Below are positions 35,253 to 43,841 of a DNA stretch of 64,000 bases, piece by piece. Both the position numbers and the translations under genes were made by a program. Under the pieces are notes generated by a model. The model was not told the DNA's origin. It ran no database searches and was given only the letters and a program-made list of their open reading frames with translations. The first letter of the stretch is position 1; every line of letters starts with the position of its first letter. Source of the stretch: an uncultured Eubacteriales bacterium (GTDB lineage Bacteria; Bacillota; Clostridia; Oscillospirales; UMGS1783); contig CAKSHC010000004.1 of assembly GCA_934456365.1 (NCBI GenBank), positions 62,001 to 126,000 of the forward strand, given 5' to 3'.

Positions 35253-36185
35253 TTATTTTTCCGTGACTTCCCAGAAGGGCTGGAACATTCCCTCGGAGGA
35301 GGGGGTTTGGGAATTGTTTTTCTTGGGGCGGGAGGGCTTTTTAAGGGGGGCTTTGCGGGCGGCCTCCTGCATTTCCTTTGCGCTGCGGCAGCCGGATTCG
35401 AAGGAGCTCTGCAGGATCTTATTCATATAGGAAAAGCTGACTTTGCCGGTATTATCGACCGTGGTTTCGAAGGCGTACACAATTTCCTCGAGCCCGTAGC
35501 CGAAGGACTGCGACCAGGTTTGCAGAAAGGCGCGTTCCTTGCCGGAGAGCACGCGCCCCAGCCCCAGCACCGAAACGACGCGGCCTTCGAGGTCCTTCGC
35601 GCGCTTGAGGGCGGCGATTTTTTCGGCGGCGGCGTCTGCGGTGTCGACCCCTTCCTGGGCCCAGGCGGCGCCGGTGGCGTAGAGGTACTGCGAGCCTTTT
35701 TTCCCGGCTTCCTCGCAATATTCCAGCAGCTCGGCGATGACCGAGGCGGGGAGGCCGATGTGGTCGTAGAGGGTATAGAGGGCGTTGATCTCGGCGGGGG
35801 AGAGGGCTTTGCGGCGGATGCGCTCGGCCTGGGAGAAGAGCTCGGCGAGGGCTTTATCCTGGGTGGAGCGGGCGGCGATGGAGGCCGCCGAGAAGACGGG
35901 CATGGAGCCCGAGCCGGTTTCACCGGAGAGAGAAAGGGCGCCGCCGAGGCGATGGAGCACGCCGGCGCGCAGCCAGAAGTCCACACAGCCGGCCACAGCC
36001 TCGGGGGCGACGCCGGTCTGGCGGGCGATTTCGGTTTCGTCGAACGACACGTCTTCCTTTCGCAAAAGGAAGAGAAGGACCTTCAGATCGTCGCCGCTGC
36101 AGGAGGCGAGGTGCCGGTCGACGACCGACGCGGGGACGGCGATGAAATTTTTCCGGCTGTCCGACCGGAAGAGAAACTGCGGCAA
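35253..36185 (-). CDS. dnaD: DnaD-domain primosome protein
   Basis: The 310-residue protein has an N-terminal winged-helix-like region and two DnaD/DnaB C-terminal repeats, the second ending with SFSYMNKILQSSF. The family remodels DNA during replication initiation and restart. It uses a TTG start eight bases after AAAGGAGG. Being paired with the helicase loader supports a primosome role. Whether it corresponds to Bacillus DnaD or DnaB cannot be settled here. Confidence 0.9.
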   Translation of the reverse strand: MPQFLFRSDSRKNFIAVPASVVDRHLASCSGDDLKVLLFLLRKEDVSFDETEIARQTGVAPEAVAGCVDFWLRAGVLHRLGGALSLSGETGSGSMPVFSAASIAARSTQDKALAELFSQAERIRRKALSPAEINALYTLYDHIGLPASVIAELLEYCEEAGKKGSQYLYATGAAWAQEGVDTADAAAEKIAALKRAKDLEGRVVSVLGLGRVLSGKERAFLQTWSQSFGYGLEEIVYAFETTVDNTGKVSFSYMNKILQSSFESGCRSAKEMQEAARKAPLKKPSRPKKNNSQTPSSEGMFQPFWEVTEK

Positions 36186-36238
36186 GGGGGCGCCTCCTTT
36201 CCTGGAAAAAGAGAGTTCTTGAAATTTTCCGCAAGTTT

Positions 36239-36267
36239 ACTATAGCATAAAAAATTTTTGAAAACAA
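36239..36267 (-). promoter_or_regulatory. Promoter of the dnaD-dnaI operon
   Basis: On the minus strand TTGTTT and TATAGT are separated by 17 bases. Confidence 0.6.
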
Positions 36268-36300
36268 GGCAGGGGCGCAAAAAAACCAGTCTTTTCGCTC

Positions 36301-36340
36301 TTGTAATTTAGGGGAAGGTTTGCTATGGTAAAATTACCAT
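36301..36340 (+). promoter_or_regulatory. Promoter and palindrome before the membrane pyrophosphatase gene
   Basis: TTGTAA (36301) and TATGGT (36324) are spaced 17 bases apart. ATGGTAA and TTACCAT (36325-36340) form a perfect 7-base-arm palindrome with a two-base centre overlapping the -10 box, a plausible repressor site. Confidence 0.55.
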
Positions 36341-36364
36341 TCACCCATAGGGAGGGAATTTTTG

Positions 36365-38428
36365 ATGAATCTTTTGTGGCTTGCACCGGTTGGCGCGGCC
36401 GCGGCACTGCTGTTTGCCGTGGTGTTGGCGCTGCGGGTGCTCCGGACGCCGGAGGGCAACGAGGAGATGAAGCGCATCTCGGCGGCGATCCGGGCGGGAG
36501 CCTCGGCTTATCTGAAAAAGCAGTATGCCGGGGTGGCGATTTTCTTCGCCGTTGTGTTTGCGATTTTGCTGGTTCTTTATTTCGTGGGGCTTCTGAGCTC
36601 GATCTTTGTTCCGTTTGCCTTCTTGGTGGGCGGGGTGTTTTCGGCTTTGGCCGGATTCATCGGCATGAAGATCGCCACGGCCTCCAACGCCCGCACGGCG
36701 CATGCGGCCTCGCAGAGCCTGAACAAGGGGCTGCGGGTGGCTTTTTCGGCCGGCGGTGTGATGGGCTTTGTGGTGGTCGGTTTCGGACTTCTGTATATTT
36801 CCGGCGCATTCTACGCTCTGTATGCTGCGACCGGAGGGAACGCCGAGGCGATGAGCGCCGCGATGATCACCTTTGGCATGGGGGCTTCGGCCTTTGCTCT
36901 GTTTGCCCGGGTGGGCGGCGGCATTTTCACCAAGGCGGCCGATGTGGGCGCTGATCTGGTGGGCAAGGTGGAGGTTGGCATTCCGGAGGACGACCCGCGC
37001 AACCCGGCGGTGATCGCCGACAACGTGGGCGACAATGTGGGCGACGTGGCCGGAATGGGCGCCGACCTGTTTGAATCCTATGTGGGGGCGATTTTGTCCT
37101 GCGCGACTCTGGCCTGCGCGGCGGGCTTCGGGCTGACGGGCATGGCGCTGCCTCTGATTTTAGCGGCGGTGGGCATTTTTGCTTCGATCATCGGCAGCCT
37201 TTTCGTGCGCACCCGGGAGAACACTTCGCAGAAGAGCCTTTTGGGGGCGCTGCGGCGGGGAACCTGGATCTCGAGCGCGCTGATTGCTGTGCTTTCCTAT
37301 CCGCTGGTGCGCTACACGCTGGGCACCCAGCTGGATCGGCCCTTTACCGAGCGGATGGGGCCCTGGCTGGCGATTCTGGCGGGGCTGCTTTCGGGCGTTC
37401 TGATCGGATACTTTACGGAATATTTCACCTCCGACACCTATAAGCCGACCCGTCGGCTGGCGGCCACGAGCGAGACCGGCGCGGCCACCATCATCATCGG
37501 CGGCATTTCTCTGGGGATGCTTTCGACGGTGGTGCCGATCGTGATCGTGGGGGCGGCGATCATTGCGGCCTTCTCCTTCTCGGGCATTTACGGGATCGGG
37601 CTGGCGGCTGTGGGGATGCTTTCGACGTTGGGGATCACCCTGGCGACCGACGCCTACGGCCCGGTGGCCGACAACGCGGGCGGCATTGCGCAGATGGCGC
37701 ACCTGCCCGAAGAGGTGCGTGAGCGCACCGACGCGCTGGACTCTCTGGGCAACACGACGGCGGCGACGGGCAAGGGATTTGCCATCGGCTCGGCGGCGCT
37801 GACGGCTTTGGCTTTGATCGTGTCGTTTATTGAGCTGATTCCGAGCGGGGTGAATTTCTCGCTCAAGATCACCGATCCGTATGTGATGGTGGGGATTTTC
37901 GTGGGGGCGGTTCTGCCCTTTGTGTTTGCGGCTCTGACCATGGACTCGGTGGGCAAGGCGGCGCAGAGCATTGTGAAGGAGGTGCGGCGGCAGTTCCGTG
38001 AGATCGCGGGGCTGATGGACGGCACGGCTTCTCCGGACTATGCGAGCTGCGTGGCGCTTTGCACCAGCGCAGCGCAGAAGGAGATGATTCTGCCTTCGGT
38101 TCTGGCGGTGGCCTCCCCGATCGTTCTGGGATTTTTCCTGGGCGTCAGCGGGGTGGGCGGCATGCTTCTGGGGTCGACGGTGAGCGGCTTTATTCTGGCG
38201 ATCATGCTTTCCAACGCCGGCGGCGCCTGGGATAATGCCAAGAAATACATTGAAGGCGGCGCGTTTGGCGGAAAGGGAAGCGAGAGCCACAAGGCGGCCG
38301 TGGTGGGCGACACGGTGGGCGACCCGTTTAAGGACACTTCGGGCCCGGCCATCAACATTCTCATCAAGCTGATCTCGGTTTCGGCGATTGTTTTCCTGTC
38401 TTTGATTGTGAAGATTTCTCTGGTATAA
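36365..38428 (+). CDS. hppA: Membrane-bound ion-translocating pyrophosphatase
   Basis: The 687-residue protein has about 16 membrane helices and hydrolyses pyrophosphate to pump H+ or Na+. The substrate-site motifs DVGADLVGKVE and DNVGDNVGDVAGMGADLFE are intact. In the GNTTAATGKG motif the residue after GNTTA is Ala, the form linked to K+-dependent enzymes; K+-independent ones carry Lys there. H+ versus Na+ specificity is not decided by what I can see. The ATG at 36365 lies eight bases after GGAGGG; a TTG one codon earlier is less likely. Confidence 0.97.
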   Translation: MNLLWLAPVGAAAALLFAVVLALRVLRTPEGNEEMKRISAAIRAGASAYLKKQYAGVAIFFAVVFAILLVLYFVGLLSSIFVPFAFLVGGVFSALAGFIGMKIATASNARTAHAASQSLNKGLRVAFSAGGVMGFVVVGFGLLYISGAFYALYAATGGNAEAMSAAMITFGMGASAFALFARVGGGIFTKAADVGADLVGKVEVGIPEDDPRNPAVIADNVGDNVGDVAGMGADLFESYVGAILSCATLACAAGFGLTGMALPLILAAVGIFASIIGSLFVRTRENTSQKSLLGALRRGTWISSALIAVLSYPLVRYTLGTQLDRPFTERMGPWLAILAGLLSGVLIGYFTEYFTSDTYKPTRRLAATSETGAATIIIGGISLGMLSTVVPIVIVGAAIIAAFSFSGIYGIGLAAVGMLSTLGITLATDAYGPVADNAGGIAQMAHLPEEVRERTDALDSLGNTTAATGKGFAIGSAALTALALIVSFIELIPSGVNFSLKITDPYVMVGIFVGAVLPFVFAALTMDSVGKAAQSIVKEVRRQFREIAGLMDGTASPDYASCVALCTSAAQKEMILPSVLAVASPIVLGFFLGVSGVGGMLLGSTVSGFILAIMLSNAGGAWDNAKKYIEGGAFGGKGSESHKAAVVGDTVGDPFKDTSGPAINILIKLISVSAIVFLSLIVKISLV

Positions 38429-38439
38429 GAGGTTTTGAA

Positions 38440-38480
38440 AAGGAGAACGCGGAGGATTTCCGCGTTCTCCTTTTTTTTGG
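38440..38480 (+). terminator. Terminator of the pyrophosphatase gene
   Basis: AAGGAGAACGCGGA pairs with the matching right arm ending TTCTCCTT and is followed by TTTTTT. The next ~130 bases (38481-38609) show no gene or structure. Confidence 0.93.
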
Positions 38481-38609
38481 GAAAGACAAAAGGCGGTTTA
38501 TGCCGTGTGTTGAGCGTTGAGCAATGGTGTGCGAAGGACAGCACGGGAAAGCGGGGCTTCCGTGAGGCAGGGAGGTTCGGGAGCGCCGGCTTTTAAGGTT
38601 TCGTCCGCC

Positions 38610-38652
38610 GATAAAGCAAGCGCCGAGGAATGACCCTCGGCGCTTGTTTTAT
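38610..38652 (-). terminator. Terminator hairpin of the oxidative-stress operon
   Basis: CAAGCGCCGAGG pairs with CCTCGGCGCTTG over six bases, with flanking GATAAA/TTTATC extending the palindrome. It lies just past the rubredoxin stop; the T-run on the minus strand is short. Confidence 0.7.
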
Positions 38653-38665
38653 CGGGAAAATGACG

Positions 38666-38824
38666 TTAGTCCTCAGGAGAAAACTCGCTCTTGCCGACGC
38701 CGCACAGGGGACAAACGAAATCGGCCGGAAGATCCTCCCAGCGAGTGCCGGGGGCAATACCCTGATCGGGGAGGCCAAGCGTCTCGTCGTAAACGAAGCC
38801 GCAGACGGAGCAGACAAATTTCAT
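38666..38824 (-). CDS. Rubredoxin
   Basis: This is a 52-residue Fe(Cys)4 electron carrier. Both Cys pairs are present: [10 protein letters not shown] at residues 5-8 and [11 protein letters not shown] at 38-41. The start at 38824 follows AAAGGAGGATACCCCC. It is the last gene of a four-gene minus-strand operon and would pass electrons to the desulfoferrodoxin and rubrerythrin encoded upstream. Confidence 0.96.
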   Translation of the reverse strand: MKFVCSVCGFVYDETLGLPDQGIAPGTRWEDLPADFVCPLCGVGKSEFSPED

Positions 38825-38838
38825 GGGGGTATCCTCCT

Positions 38839-39216
38839 TTATTCGGCTTTCCAGAGCCCGTGAAGATTGCAGTAGGCGAAGGCGGCCTCCAAGGCGTCGC
38901 CCTCGACGAGGGCGAAGTGGGCGACCGGAGCGTCGCCGGGATGGAGCTCGTGGCGCTGGTTGCCGTTTTTGGTTTGGATGGAGATCCATTCGATGTAGTG
39001 CTCCTCGGCCATGGGGTGGAGGGTGGAGCCGACCGTGACGGTGACGGCGCTGCCCTTTTGCTCCACAACGGGGATATGCTTTTCGCGGGAGGCCTCGACG
39101 GTTCCGGGGATAAGCTCCTGCATCTTTTCACCGCAGCACATCACGGGCACTCCCTTATCCTTCACAAAGGCAATGATGTTGCCGCAGTGGGCGCATTTGA
39201 AAAATCTCTGTTTCAT
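38839..39216 (-). CDS. dfx: Desulfoferrodoxin (two-iron superoxide reductase)
   Basis: The 125-residue protein reduces superoxide to peroxide in anaerobes. The N-terminal desulforedoxin domain has C8-x2-C11 and a later CC pair (MCCGEKM, about 27-28). The catalytic C-terminal iron site shows [11 protein letters not shown] and the terminal Cys-x2-His (YCNLHGLW). It sits between rubrerythrin and rubredoxin genes. The peroxide product could be removed by the neighbouring rubrerythrin. Confidence 0.96.
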   Translation of the reverse strand: MKQRFFKCAHCGNIIAFVKDKGVPVMCCGEKMQELIPGTVEASREKHIPVVEQKGSAVTVTVGSTLHPMAEEHYIEWISIQTKNGNQRHELHPGDAPVAHFALVEGDALEAAFAYCNLHGLWKAE

Positions 39217-39226
39217 TTTTTTCTCC

Positions 39227-39769
39227 TCAATAATTTTCGGAATGGACCTCGAAATAGCTCTGGGGATGGGCGCAGACGGGGCAGACCTTCGGGGCTTCCA
39301 TGCCGACCACGATGTGGCCGCAGTTGCGGCATTCCCAGACCTTGACCTCGCTCTTCTGGAAGACCTCGGCGGTTTCGACGTTGTGGAGCAGGGCGCGGTA
39401 TCTTTCCTCGTGGTGCTTTTCGATGGCGCCGACCAGGCGGAAGCGGGCGGCGAGGGCGGGGAAGCCTTCTTCCTCGGCGGTTTTGGCGAAGCCTTCGTAC
39501 ATATCCGTCCACTCGTAGTTTTCGCCGGCGGCGGCAGCGGCGAGGTTTTCGGCGGTATCGCCCAGGCCGTTGAGCTCCTTGAACCACATTTTGGCGTGTT
39601 CCTTCTCGTTGTCGGCCGTTTTCAGGAAGAGCTCGGCGATCTGCTCGAAGCCCTGCTTTTTGGCCACCGAGGCGAAGTAGGTGTATTTGTTCCTGGCCTG
39701 GGATTCGCCCGCGAAGGCGGCCTCCAGATTCTTTTCGGTTTGCGTGCCGGCGTATTTGTTGCTGCTCAT
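39227..39769 (-). CDS. rbr: Rubrerythrin
   Basis: The 180-residue peroxidase has an N-terminal four-helix di-iron domain ([24 protein letters not shown] and HHEERY carry the ligands). Its C-terminal rubredoxin domain has CRNCGH and CPVCAHP. It reduces hydrogen peroxide using electrons from rubredoxin. The ATG at 39769 follows AAAAGGAGAAAAGGAAC; longer in-frame starts overlap perR. Confidence 0.97.
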   Translation of the reverse strand: MSSNKYAGTQTEKNLEAAFAGESQARNKYTYFASVAKKQGFEQIAELFLKTADNEKEHAKMWFKELNGLGDTAENLAAAAAGENYEWTDMYEGFAKTAEEEGFPALAARFRLVGAIEKHHEERYRALLHNVETAEVFQKSEVKVWECRNCGHIVVGMEAPKVCPVCAHPQSYFEVHSENY

Positions 39770-39789
39770 GTTCCTTTTCTCCTTTTGGT

Positions 39790-40191
39790 TTATTGATCGG
39801 GGGATTCCCCGCCATTTGCTTTCTGACAATCCGGGCAGAGCCCTTCGAAGACGGTGCGGTGCCGGGTGACGGCATAGCCGGTGGCCTTTAGAGCCTGCTC
39901 ATCCATCTTTTTCTGATATTCGATCGGCACGTCGCACACCTGCCCGCAGCGCAGACAGAGGATATGATAATGATAATCGCAGCGCAGGTCGAACCGATCC
40001 GCGCCCGGCACCTTGATCTGGATGATCTCGCCGTCTTCGCAGAGGTTTTTCAGATTGCGGTAGACGGTGCCCCGGCTGATTTTTGCGTCTTTGCCTTTGA
40101 CGTCGAGGTAGATGGCGTCGGCCGTGGGGTGGTCGCGATGGGAGCGCACCGTTTCCAGCACAAGGCGGCGCTGTTTCGTGTCTCTTTGCAT
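39790..40191 (-). CDS. perR: Fur-family peroxide-responsive repressor, PerR-like
   Basis: The 133-residue regulator has the Fur winged helix ([19 protein letters not shown]), two Cys pairs for structural zinc (CLRCGQ, CPDCQ) and the regulatory metal-site His run DYHYH. An Asp follows the first Cys pair (CGQVCDVP), as in PerR rather than the Glu typical of Fur. It is the first gene of the operon with rubrerythrin, desulfoferrodoxin and rubredoxin, so it likely autorepresses until its iron site is oxidised by peroxide. The start at 40191 follows AAAGGAGCCGCC. Confidence 0.92.
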   Translation of the reverse strand: MQRDTKQRRLVLETVRSHRDHPTADAIYLDVKGKDAKISRGTVYRNLKNLCEDGEIIQIKVPGADRFDLRCDYHYHILCLRCGQVCDVPIEYQKKMDEQALKATGYAVTRHRTVFEGLCPDCQKANGGESPDQ

Positions 40192-40221
40192 GGCGGCTCC
40201 TTTCGCTAACAGTATCAAGTC

Positions 40222-40257
40222 CTAATATCATTATACACGGGATGGGAGAAATGTCAA
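40222..40257 (-). promoter_or_regulatory. PerR-box promoter of the oxidative-stress operon
   Basis: On the minus strand TTGACA and TATAAT, both consensus, are 16 bases apart (40252-40257 and 40230-40235). The -10 overlaps a Per/Fur-like inverted repeat, GTATAATGATATTAG (40222-40236), matching the TTATAAT-N-ATTATAA consensus well in one half. Confidence 0.75.
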
Positions 40258-40405
40258 GAGGATTTTGAAAAGTTTTTTTCGAAAAAGGCGGCGGTGGAGG
40301 ATCGGGAGGAGGAGCGCGGCGAAAAGGGCGATCTTTGGCGTGGGGCGCTTTTGGAGGATGGGTGGTTTGATTTTATTGCGGGAGAGGGGGCGAAGCGAGA
40401 GAAAA

Positions 40406-40431
40406 GCCCCCGCAGGAGGGCCTGCGGGGGC
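40406..40431 (-). terminator. Terminator of the GH10 gene
   Basis: GCCCCCGCAGG and CCTGCGGGGGC form an 11-base stem; on the minus strand it is followed by TTTTC. The interval 40258-40405 shows no credible gene. Confidence 0.9.
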
Positions 40432-40435
40432 GGTT

Positions 40436-41779
40436 TCAGAGGACGATGCGAAATTCGGTCTGGGGGGTGGGGGAAAGCGTGAAGCGGCGGGTTTGAGAGG
40501 AATCGCCGAGGGAGGCGGTGATTTCATACTCGCCGTAAAAGCCGCGCAGGGGGAGAAGGCCGGCCTCGTCGGTCGCGCCGTCGAGGGAGGTGTGCCAGGT
40601 GCGGTGGATGAGGCGGTCGAGGGTGTGGTAGGCGGGCTTGGGGGAACCGTCGAAGCGCAGAAGGCCGCCGCGGTAGATGTTTTCGCCTCGCGTCATATCG
40701 CCCTGCGAGGCGCGGATTTTGGCGGGATCGGGATCCCAGAGGTGGGCGTAGCCGTCGATGAGGTTCCAATAGACAATCTGTTCGACGGCGGGGTGGGAGA
40801 ACCAAAGGGTGTAGAGATTTTCGAGAAGGGACGCCTGGAGCTCCTCGTCGTCAGCGCGATCGGTGAAGGCAGGGACGGTGACCTCGGTGATCTGGAGGGG
40901 CTTTTGGAGGTTGGCATAGAGGTCGAGATGGGCGGAGAGATTTTCGGGACTCAGGTAGGGGCGGGAATCTTTCGCGAAGGTTTCTTCGGGGAAGAAGAGG
41001 TGGTACTGCATGCCGACGGCGTCGATGCGGGCGCCGCGCAGGAGGTTGGCCTGGGTATAGGCGTAGTAGAGGTCGGTGGCGCGGCAGCGGTCGCCCCAGG
41101 CGTGGGGCGTGACCTCGTTGATGGCGAGCTTATTTTGGGGGAAATATTTTTCCGCCGTTTGGAAGCACCAGAGGACGAAGTCGGGATCGTTGTAGAAATC
41201 GAGGCCGACGGCGGGCCAATCCATTTCATTGGTGACCTCGATGGTGGGGATCTGGTCGGCATAGCGGGCGGCGATTTCGGCCATGCGGCGCTCGAGGGCG
41301 CGTTTGGCGGTTGGCCGGTCGGCGCCCTTGATCCAGCGGGGGAAGAAGGCGGGATAGGCCAGCCCGTGTTCGCGCGGTTCGATGCCGTGGGCCCGGCAGA
41401 ACTCCAGGCAGAGATCGGGCGCGGGGCGGCGGTAGAGGCGGGGGCTGTCCTTTGCGAAGCGGGTCTGGCCGGGGGAGGGCTCGTTGGCGTCCCAATAGAA
41501 GGGGAGGGTGGCCAGGTTGAAGAGGGCGGCGAAGCGGGCCTTGTAGGCTTCGTTTTTCTCGGGGGTTTCCAGCTCGTCGAGCATGAAGCAGTTGGCGCCG
41601 AAGCGGAAGGAATGCGTTTTCTGCTCGATGTGCAGGCGGGCGTGGGGCACGGGGCGATTTTCCCGGTCGACCACGCGGACGTGGGCGTCACCCTTGCGGT
41701 AGAGCTCGATGCCGGCGTTGGCCTTTTCGCGCCAGCCGGTCGGGGCTTCGAATTGCTGTAAAAGAACCGAACGATCCAT
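40436..41779 (-). CDS. Glycoside hydrolase family 10 enzyme (xylanase-like), intracellular
   Basis: The 447-residue protein has a GH10 barrel. The acid/base is E185 in EVTNEMDW (canonical WDVVNE), and the nucleophile E299 in ITEVTVP (canonical ITELD). YWNLIDGYAHLWDP near 365 is the usual late barrel motif (WG/NxxD). There is no signal peptide, so it probably acts on imported xylo-oligosaccharides. The N-terminal ~60 residues look like the extra beta module seen in some GH10 enzymes. ATG 41779 follows AAAGGAGGGATCCCC. It is divergent from an AraC regulator. Confidence 0.9.
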   Translation of the reverse strand: MDRSVLLQQFEAPTGWREKANAGIELYRKGDAHVRVVDRENRPVPHARLHIEQKTHSFRFGANCFMLDELETPEKNEAYKARFAALFNLATLPFYWDANEPSPGQTRFAKDSPRLYRRPAPDLCLEFCRAHGIEPREHGLAYPAFFPRWIKGADRPTAKRALERRMAEIAARYADQIPTIEVTNEMDWPAVGLDFYNDPDFVLWCFQTAEKYFPQNKLAINEVTPHAWGDRCRATDLYYAYTQANLLRGARIDAVGMQYHLFFPEETFAKDSRPYLSPENLSAHLDLYANLQKPLQITEVTVPAFTDRADDEELQASLLENLYTLWFSHPAVEQIVYWNLIDGYAHLWDPDPAKIRASQGDMTRGENIYRGGLLRFDGSPKPAYHTLDRLIHRTWHTSLDGATDEAGLLPLRGFYGEYEITASLGDSSQTRRFTLSPTPQTEFRIVL

Positions 41780-41802
41780 GGGGATCCCTCCTTTATAACA
41801 AT

Positions 41803-41831
41803 AGGATAGCGGAATCCGGCGCGCAAGCCAA
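41803..41831 (-). promoter_or_regulatory. Weak promoter of the GH10 gene
   Basis: On the minus strand TTGGCT and TATCCT are 17 bases apart. The poor match suggests that an activator, perhaps the divergent AraC protein, is needed. Confidence 0.45.
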
Positions 41832-41852
41832 GAGAAAAAGCCGCGCAAAAGG

Positions 41853-41881
41853 TTTACTTTTCGGGACAGAATTGCTATACT
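41853..41881 (+). promoter_or_regulatory. Promoter of the AraC-type regulator
   Basis: TTTACT and TATACT are separated by 17 bases, back to back with the GH10 promoter. Confidence 0.6.
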
Positions 41882-41934
41882 GATGAGGAAAAGGCGGGTG
41901 AAAGGGTTTGTTTTTCGGGAATGAGGAGCTGAGC

Positions 41935-42669
41935 GTGCGGTTTCTGGACGCGGTAGAGGTGGATCAGGGGGCGGTGAATGTGCGCAATGCGGCGCGGGGA
42001 TTTGACGCGCTTTCCTTCCGGACTCGATCCGACGCGACCTTGCGGGCCGAGGGGAAGGAGATCGGCGTGGGCGACGATGCCGTTTGCTTTGTACCGGCGG
42101 GGCTGAGCTACGAGCGGCGGGCGACGGTGGATCGGCTGATTGCGGTGCATTTTACCTGCCAGCCGGCCTGCCCGGGGCTGCCGGAATTTTTCTATCCGGA
42201 AAACCCGGCGCAGCTGCGGACGCTTTTTGAGGAGCTGCTTTCGGTTTGGCGCTCGGCGGCGCCGGGGGCCCTCTACCGCTGCACGGGGCTTTTATACGAG
42301 ATCCTGGCGCAGTGCGCGGCGCAGACGGGGACGCCGGTCCGGCGGGACGAGCGGATTTTGGGCGCTGTGCGATTTTTGGAGGAGCATTTTTCCGATCCGG
42401 AGATCACCATCCGGGAGGCGGCGGGGCAATCTTTTTTGAGCGAGGATTATTTCCGGCGCATTTTCCGGGAGGAATATGGGATGTCGCCGCGGCGGTATCT
42501 GATCGAGCTGCGGATGCGCCATGCCGTGGGGCTGATGGAAACGGGGTATTATTCTTTGGGGGAGGTGGCGGCGCTTTCGGGCTATGCCGACTATTCTTAT
42601 TTCACCTCGGAATTCAAGCGGCATTTCGGGACGTCGCCCTCGCAGTACGCTTACCGGTTTTCGCTCTGA
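41935..42669 (+). CDS. AraC-family transcriptional regulator
   Basis: The ~244-residue protein has a cupin-like N-terminal domain (about 1-120) and a C-terminal double helix-turn-helix: ITIREAAGQSFLSEDYFRRI, then FREEYGMSPRRYLIELRMRH and VAALSGYADYSYFTSEFKRH. I favour GTG 41935, six bases from GAGGAG; a TTG at 41908 would add nine residues but sits too close to AAAGGG. Being divergent from the GH10 gene, it probably activates that gene in response to a sugar. Confidence 0.9.
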   Translation: MRFLDAVEVDQGAVNVRNAARGFDALSFRTRSDATLRAEGKEIGVGDDAVCFVPAGLSYERRATVDRLIAVHFTCQPACPGLPEFFYPENPAQLRTLFEELLSVWRSAAPGALYRCTGLLYEILAQCAAQTGTPVRRDERILGAVRFLEEHFSDPEITIREAAGQSFLSEDYFRRIFREEYGMSPRRYLIELRMRHAVGLMETGYYSLGEVAALSGYADYSYFTSEFKRHFGTSPSQYAYRFSL

Positions 42670-42728
42670 CAGCGGGCGGCGGGTATGATAGGATGAAAAG
42701 AGAAAAATCATTGAAAGGAGAACGGGAT

Positions 42729-43472
42729 ATGCTGAAAGGAAAGGTTGCGGTTGTGACCGGCGGCACGCGGGGCATTGGCCTGGCGATTGTGCGCAAGTTT
42801 TTGCAAAACGGCGCGAAGGTGGCTCTGTTTGGGAGCCGGCCGGAAACGGTGGACAAGGCGCTGGAGCAGCTGCGGGCGGAAAACGCGGATTGGGAGGTGG
42901 TCGGCAAGGCGCCGGATCTGACCGATTTTGCGGCGCTGGAGAGCGCGATTCGGGAGGTGGCCGAAACCTTCGGGCGGATTGATATTCTGGTCAACAACGC
43001 CGGGATCTCGGCGCGCGAGCCGCTGGCGCAGGTGACGCCGGAGGCCTTTGCCCGGATCATGGATCTGAATGTGACGGCGGTTTTCAACGGCTGCAAGGCG
43101 GTGGAGCCGATCATGCGGGCGCAGGGCGGCGGCGCGATCGTCAACACCAGCTCGATGGTGAGCCTGTACGGACAGGCGGCGGGCGTGGGGTATCCGACGA
43201 GCAAGTTTGCCGTCAACGGGCTGACCCGGAGCCTGGCGCGTGAGCTGGGCCGGGCGGGTATCCGCGTCAACGCGGTGGCGCCGGGGGTGACCCGCACCGA
43301 CATGGTGGCGGCGCTTCCGCCCGAGCTGGTGGAGCGCATTTCGGCGCCCATTCCGCTGGGGCGGGTGGGCGAGCCGGAAGAGGTGGCCAACGCCTTCCTG
43401 TTTTTGGCGAGCGACATGGCGAGCTATGTGACGGGAGAAATTCTCTCGGTAGACGGGGCGGCGCAGACCTGA
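42729..43472 (+). CDS. Short-chain dehydrogenase/reductase, FabG-like
   Basis: The 247-residue classical SDR has the cofactor motif TGGTRGIG (residues 10-17), NNAG, catalytic Ser and Tyr-x3-Lys (NTSSMVSL, YPTSK) and the C-terminal VTGEILSVDGA. It could be a 3-oxoacyl-ACP reductase or a sugar or polyol dehydrogenase. The context (GH10, AraC) favours carbohydrate metabolism, and no other fatty-acid gene is near. ATG 42729 follows AAAGGAGAACGGGAT. Confidence 0.9.
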   Translation: MLKGKVAVVTGGTRGIGLAIVRKFLQNGAKVALFGSRPETVDKALEQLRAENADWEVVGKAPDLTDFAALESAIREVAETFGRIDILVNNAGISAREPLAQVTPEAFARIMDLNVTAVFNGCKAVEPIMRAQGGGAIVNTSSMVSLYGQAAGVGYPTSKFAVNGLTRSLARELGRAGIRVNAVAPGVTRTDMVAALPPELVERISAPIPLGRVGEPEEVANAFLFLASDMASYVTGEILSVDGAAQT

Positions 43473-43484
43473 CGCGCAAAAGAA

Positions 43485-43513
43485 AAAAGAGGACCGCGGG
43501 GCGGTCCTCTTTT
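43485..43513 (+). terminator. Terminator after the SDR gene
   Basis: GAGGACCGC, GGG loop and GCGGTCCTC form a 9-base stem followed by TTTTCC. Confidence 0.9.
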
Positions 43514-43554
43514 CCTATATTATAGAGGAAGATCGGCGGGAGGCCGGAGTTATT

Positions 43555-43841
43555 TCGGCGAAGTGATTTCACTCGCCGCAAGGTGAATTTCATTGAAAAA
43601 TGGACGATAAAAAGGTTTTGTCCGATTCGGGATTTTTGCGCGGACAAAAAGCGTATTGTTTTTCTTCATGAAATATCGCTGTGCGATATGAAATAATTTG
43701 CTGCGTAAATTATGAAATTTTCCGCTTCGCGGAAAGTGAAATAAAATTCGCCTTTTCATATTTGGCAAAGCCAAATATTTCATACGCTTTAGCGTATTTC
43801 ATAGCGAAGCTATTTCACTCGCCGGTAGGCGAATTTCATTG
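43555..43841. repeat. Array of short hairpins joined by ATTTCA/TGAAAT linkers
   Basis: Successive palindromes are: TTTTGTCCG/CGGACAAAA (43616-43649), ATATCGC/GCGATAT (43673-43689), ATAATTT/AAATTAT (43693-43713), TTTCCGC/GCGGAAA (43719-43735), ATATTTGGC/GCCAAATAT (43758-43778), ATACGC/GCGTAT (43782-43797), ATAGC/GCTAT (43801-43813) and TCGCC/GGCGA (43819-43832). They are separated by ATTTCA or its complement. Near-identical units (ATTTCACTCGCCG...GAATTTCATTGAAAAA) sit at both ends (about 43566-43600 and 43813-43846). No coding frame is supported. Confidence 0.8.

Noticed and set aside
34248..36245. Long open frame on the plus strand opposite dnaI and dnaD
   Set aside because: It is an antisense shadow, low-complexity in Gly, Ala and Glu. 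The minus-strand products have intact Walker motifs and DnaD repeats.
43555..43841. CRISPR-like array
   Set aside because: Repeats are six-base linkers with different hairpins between them, and neither constant 25-40-base repeats nor cas genes are present.
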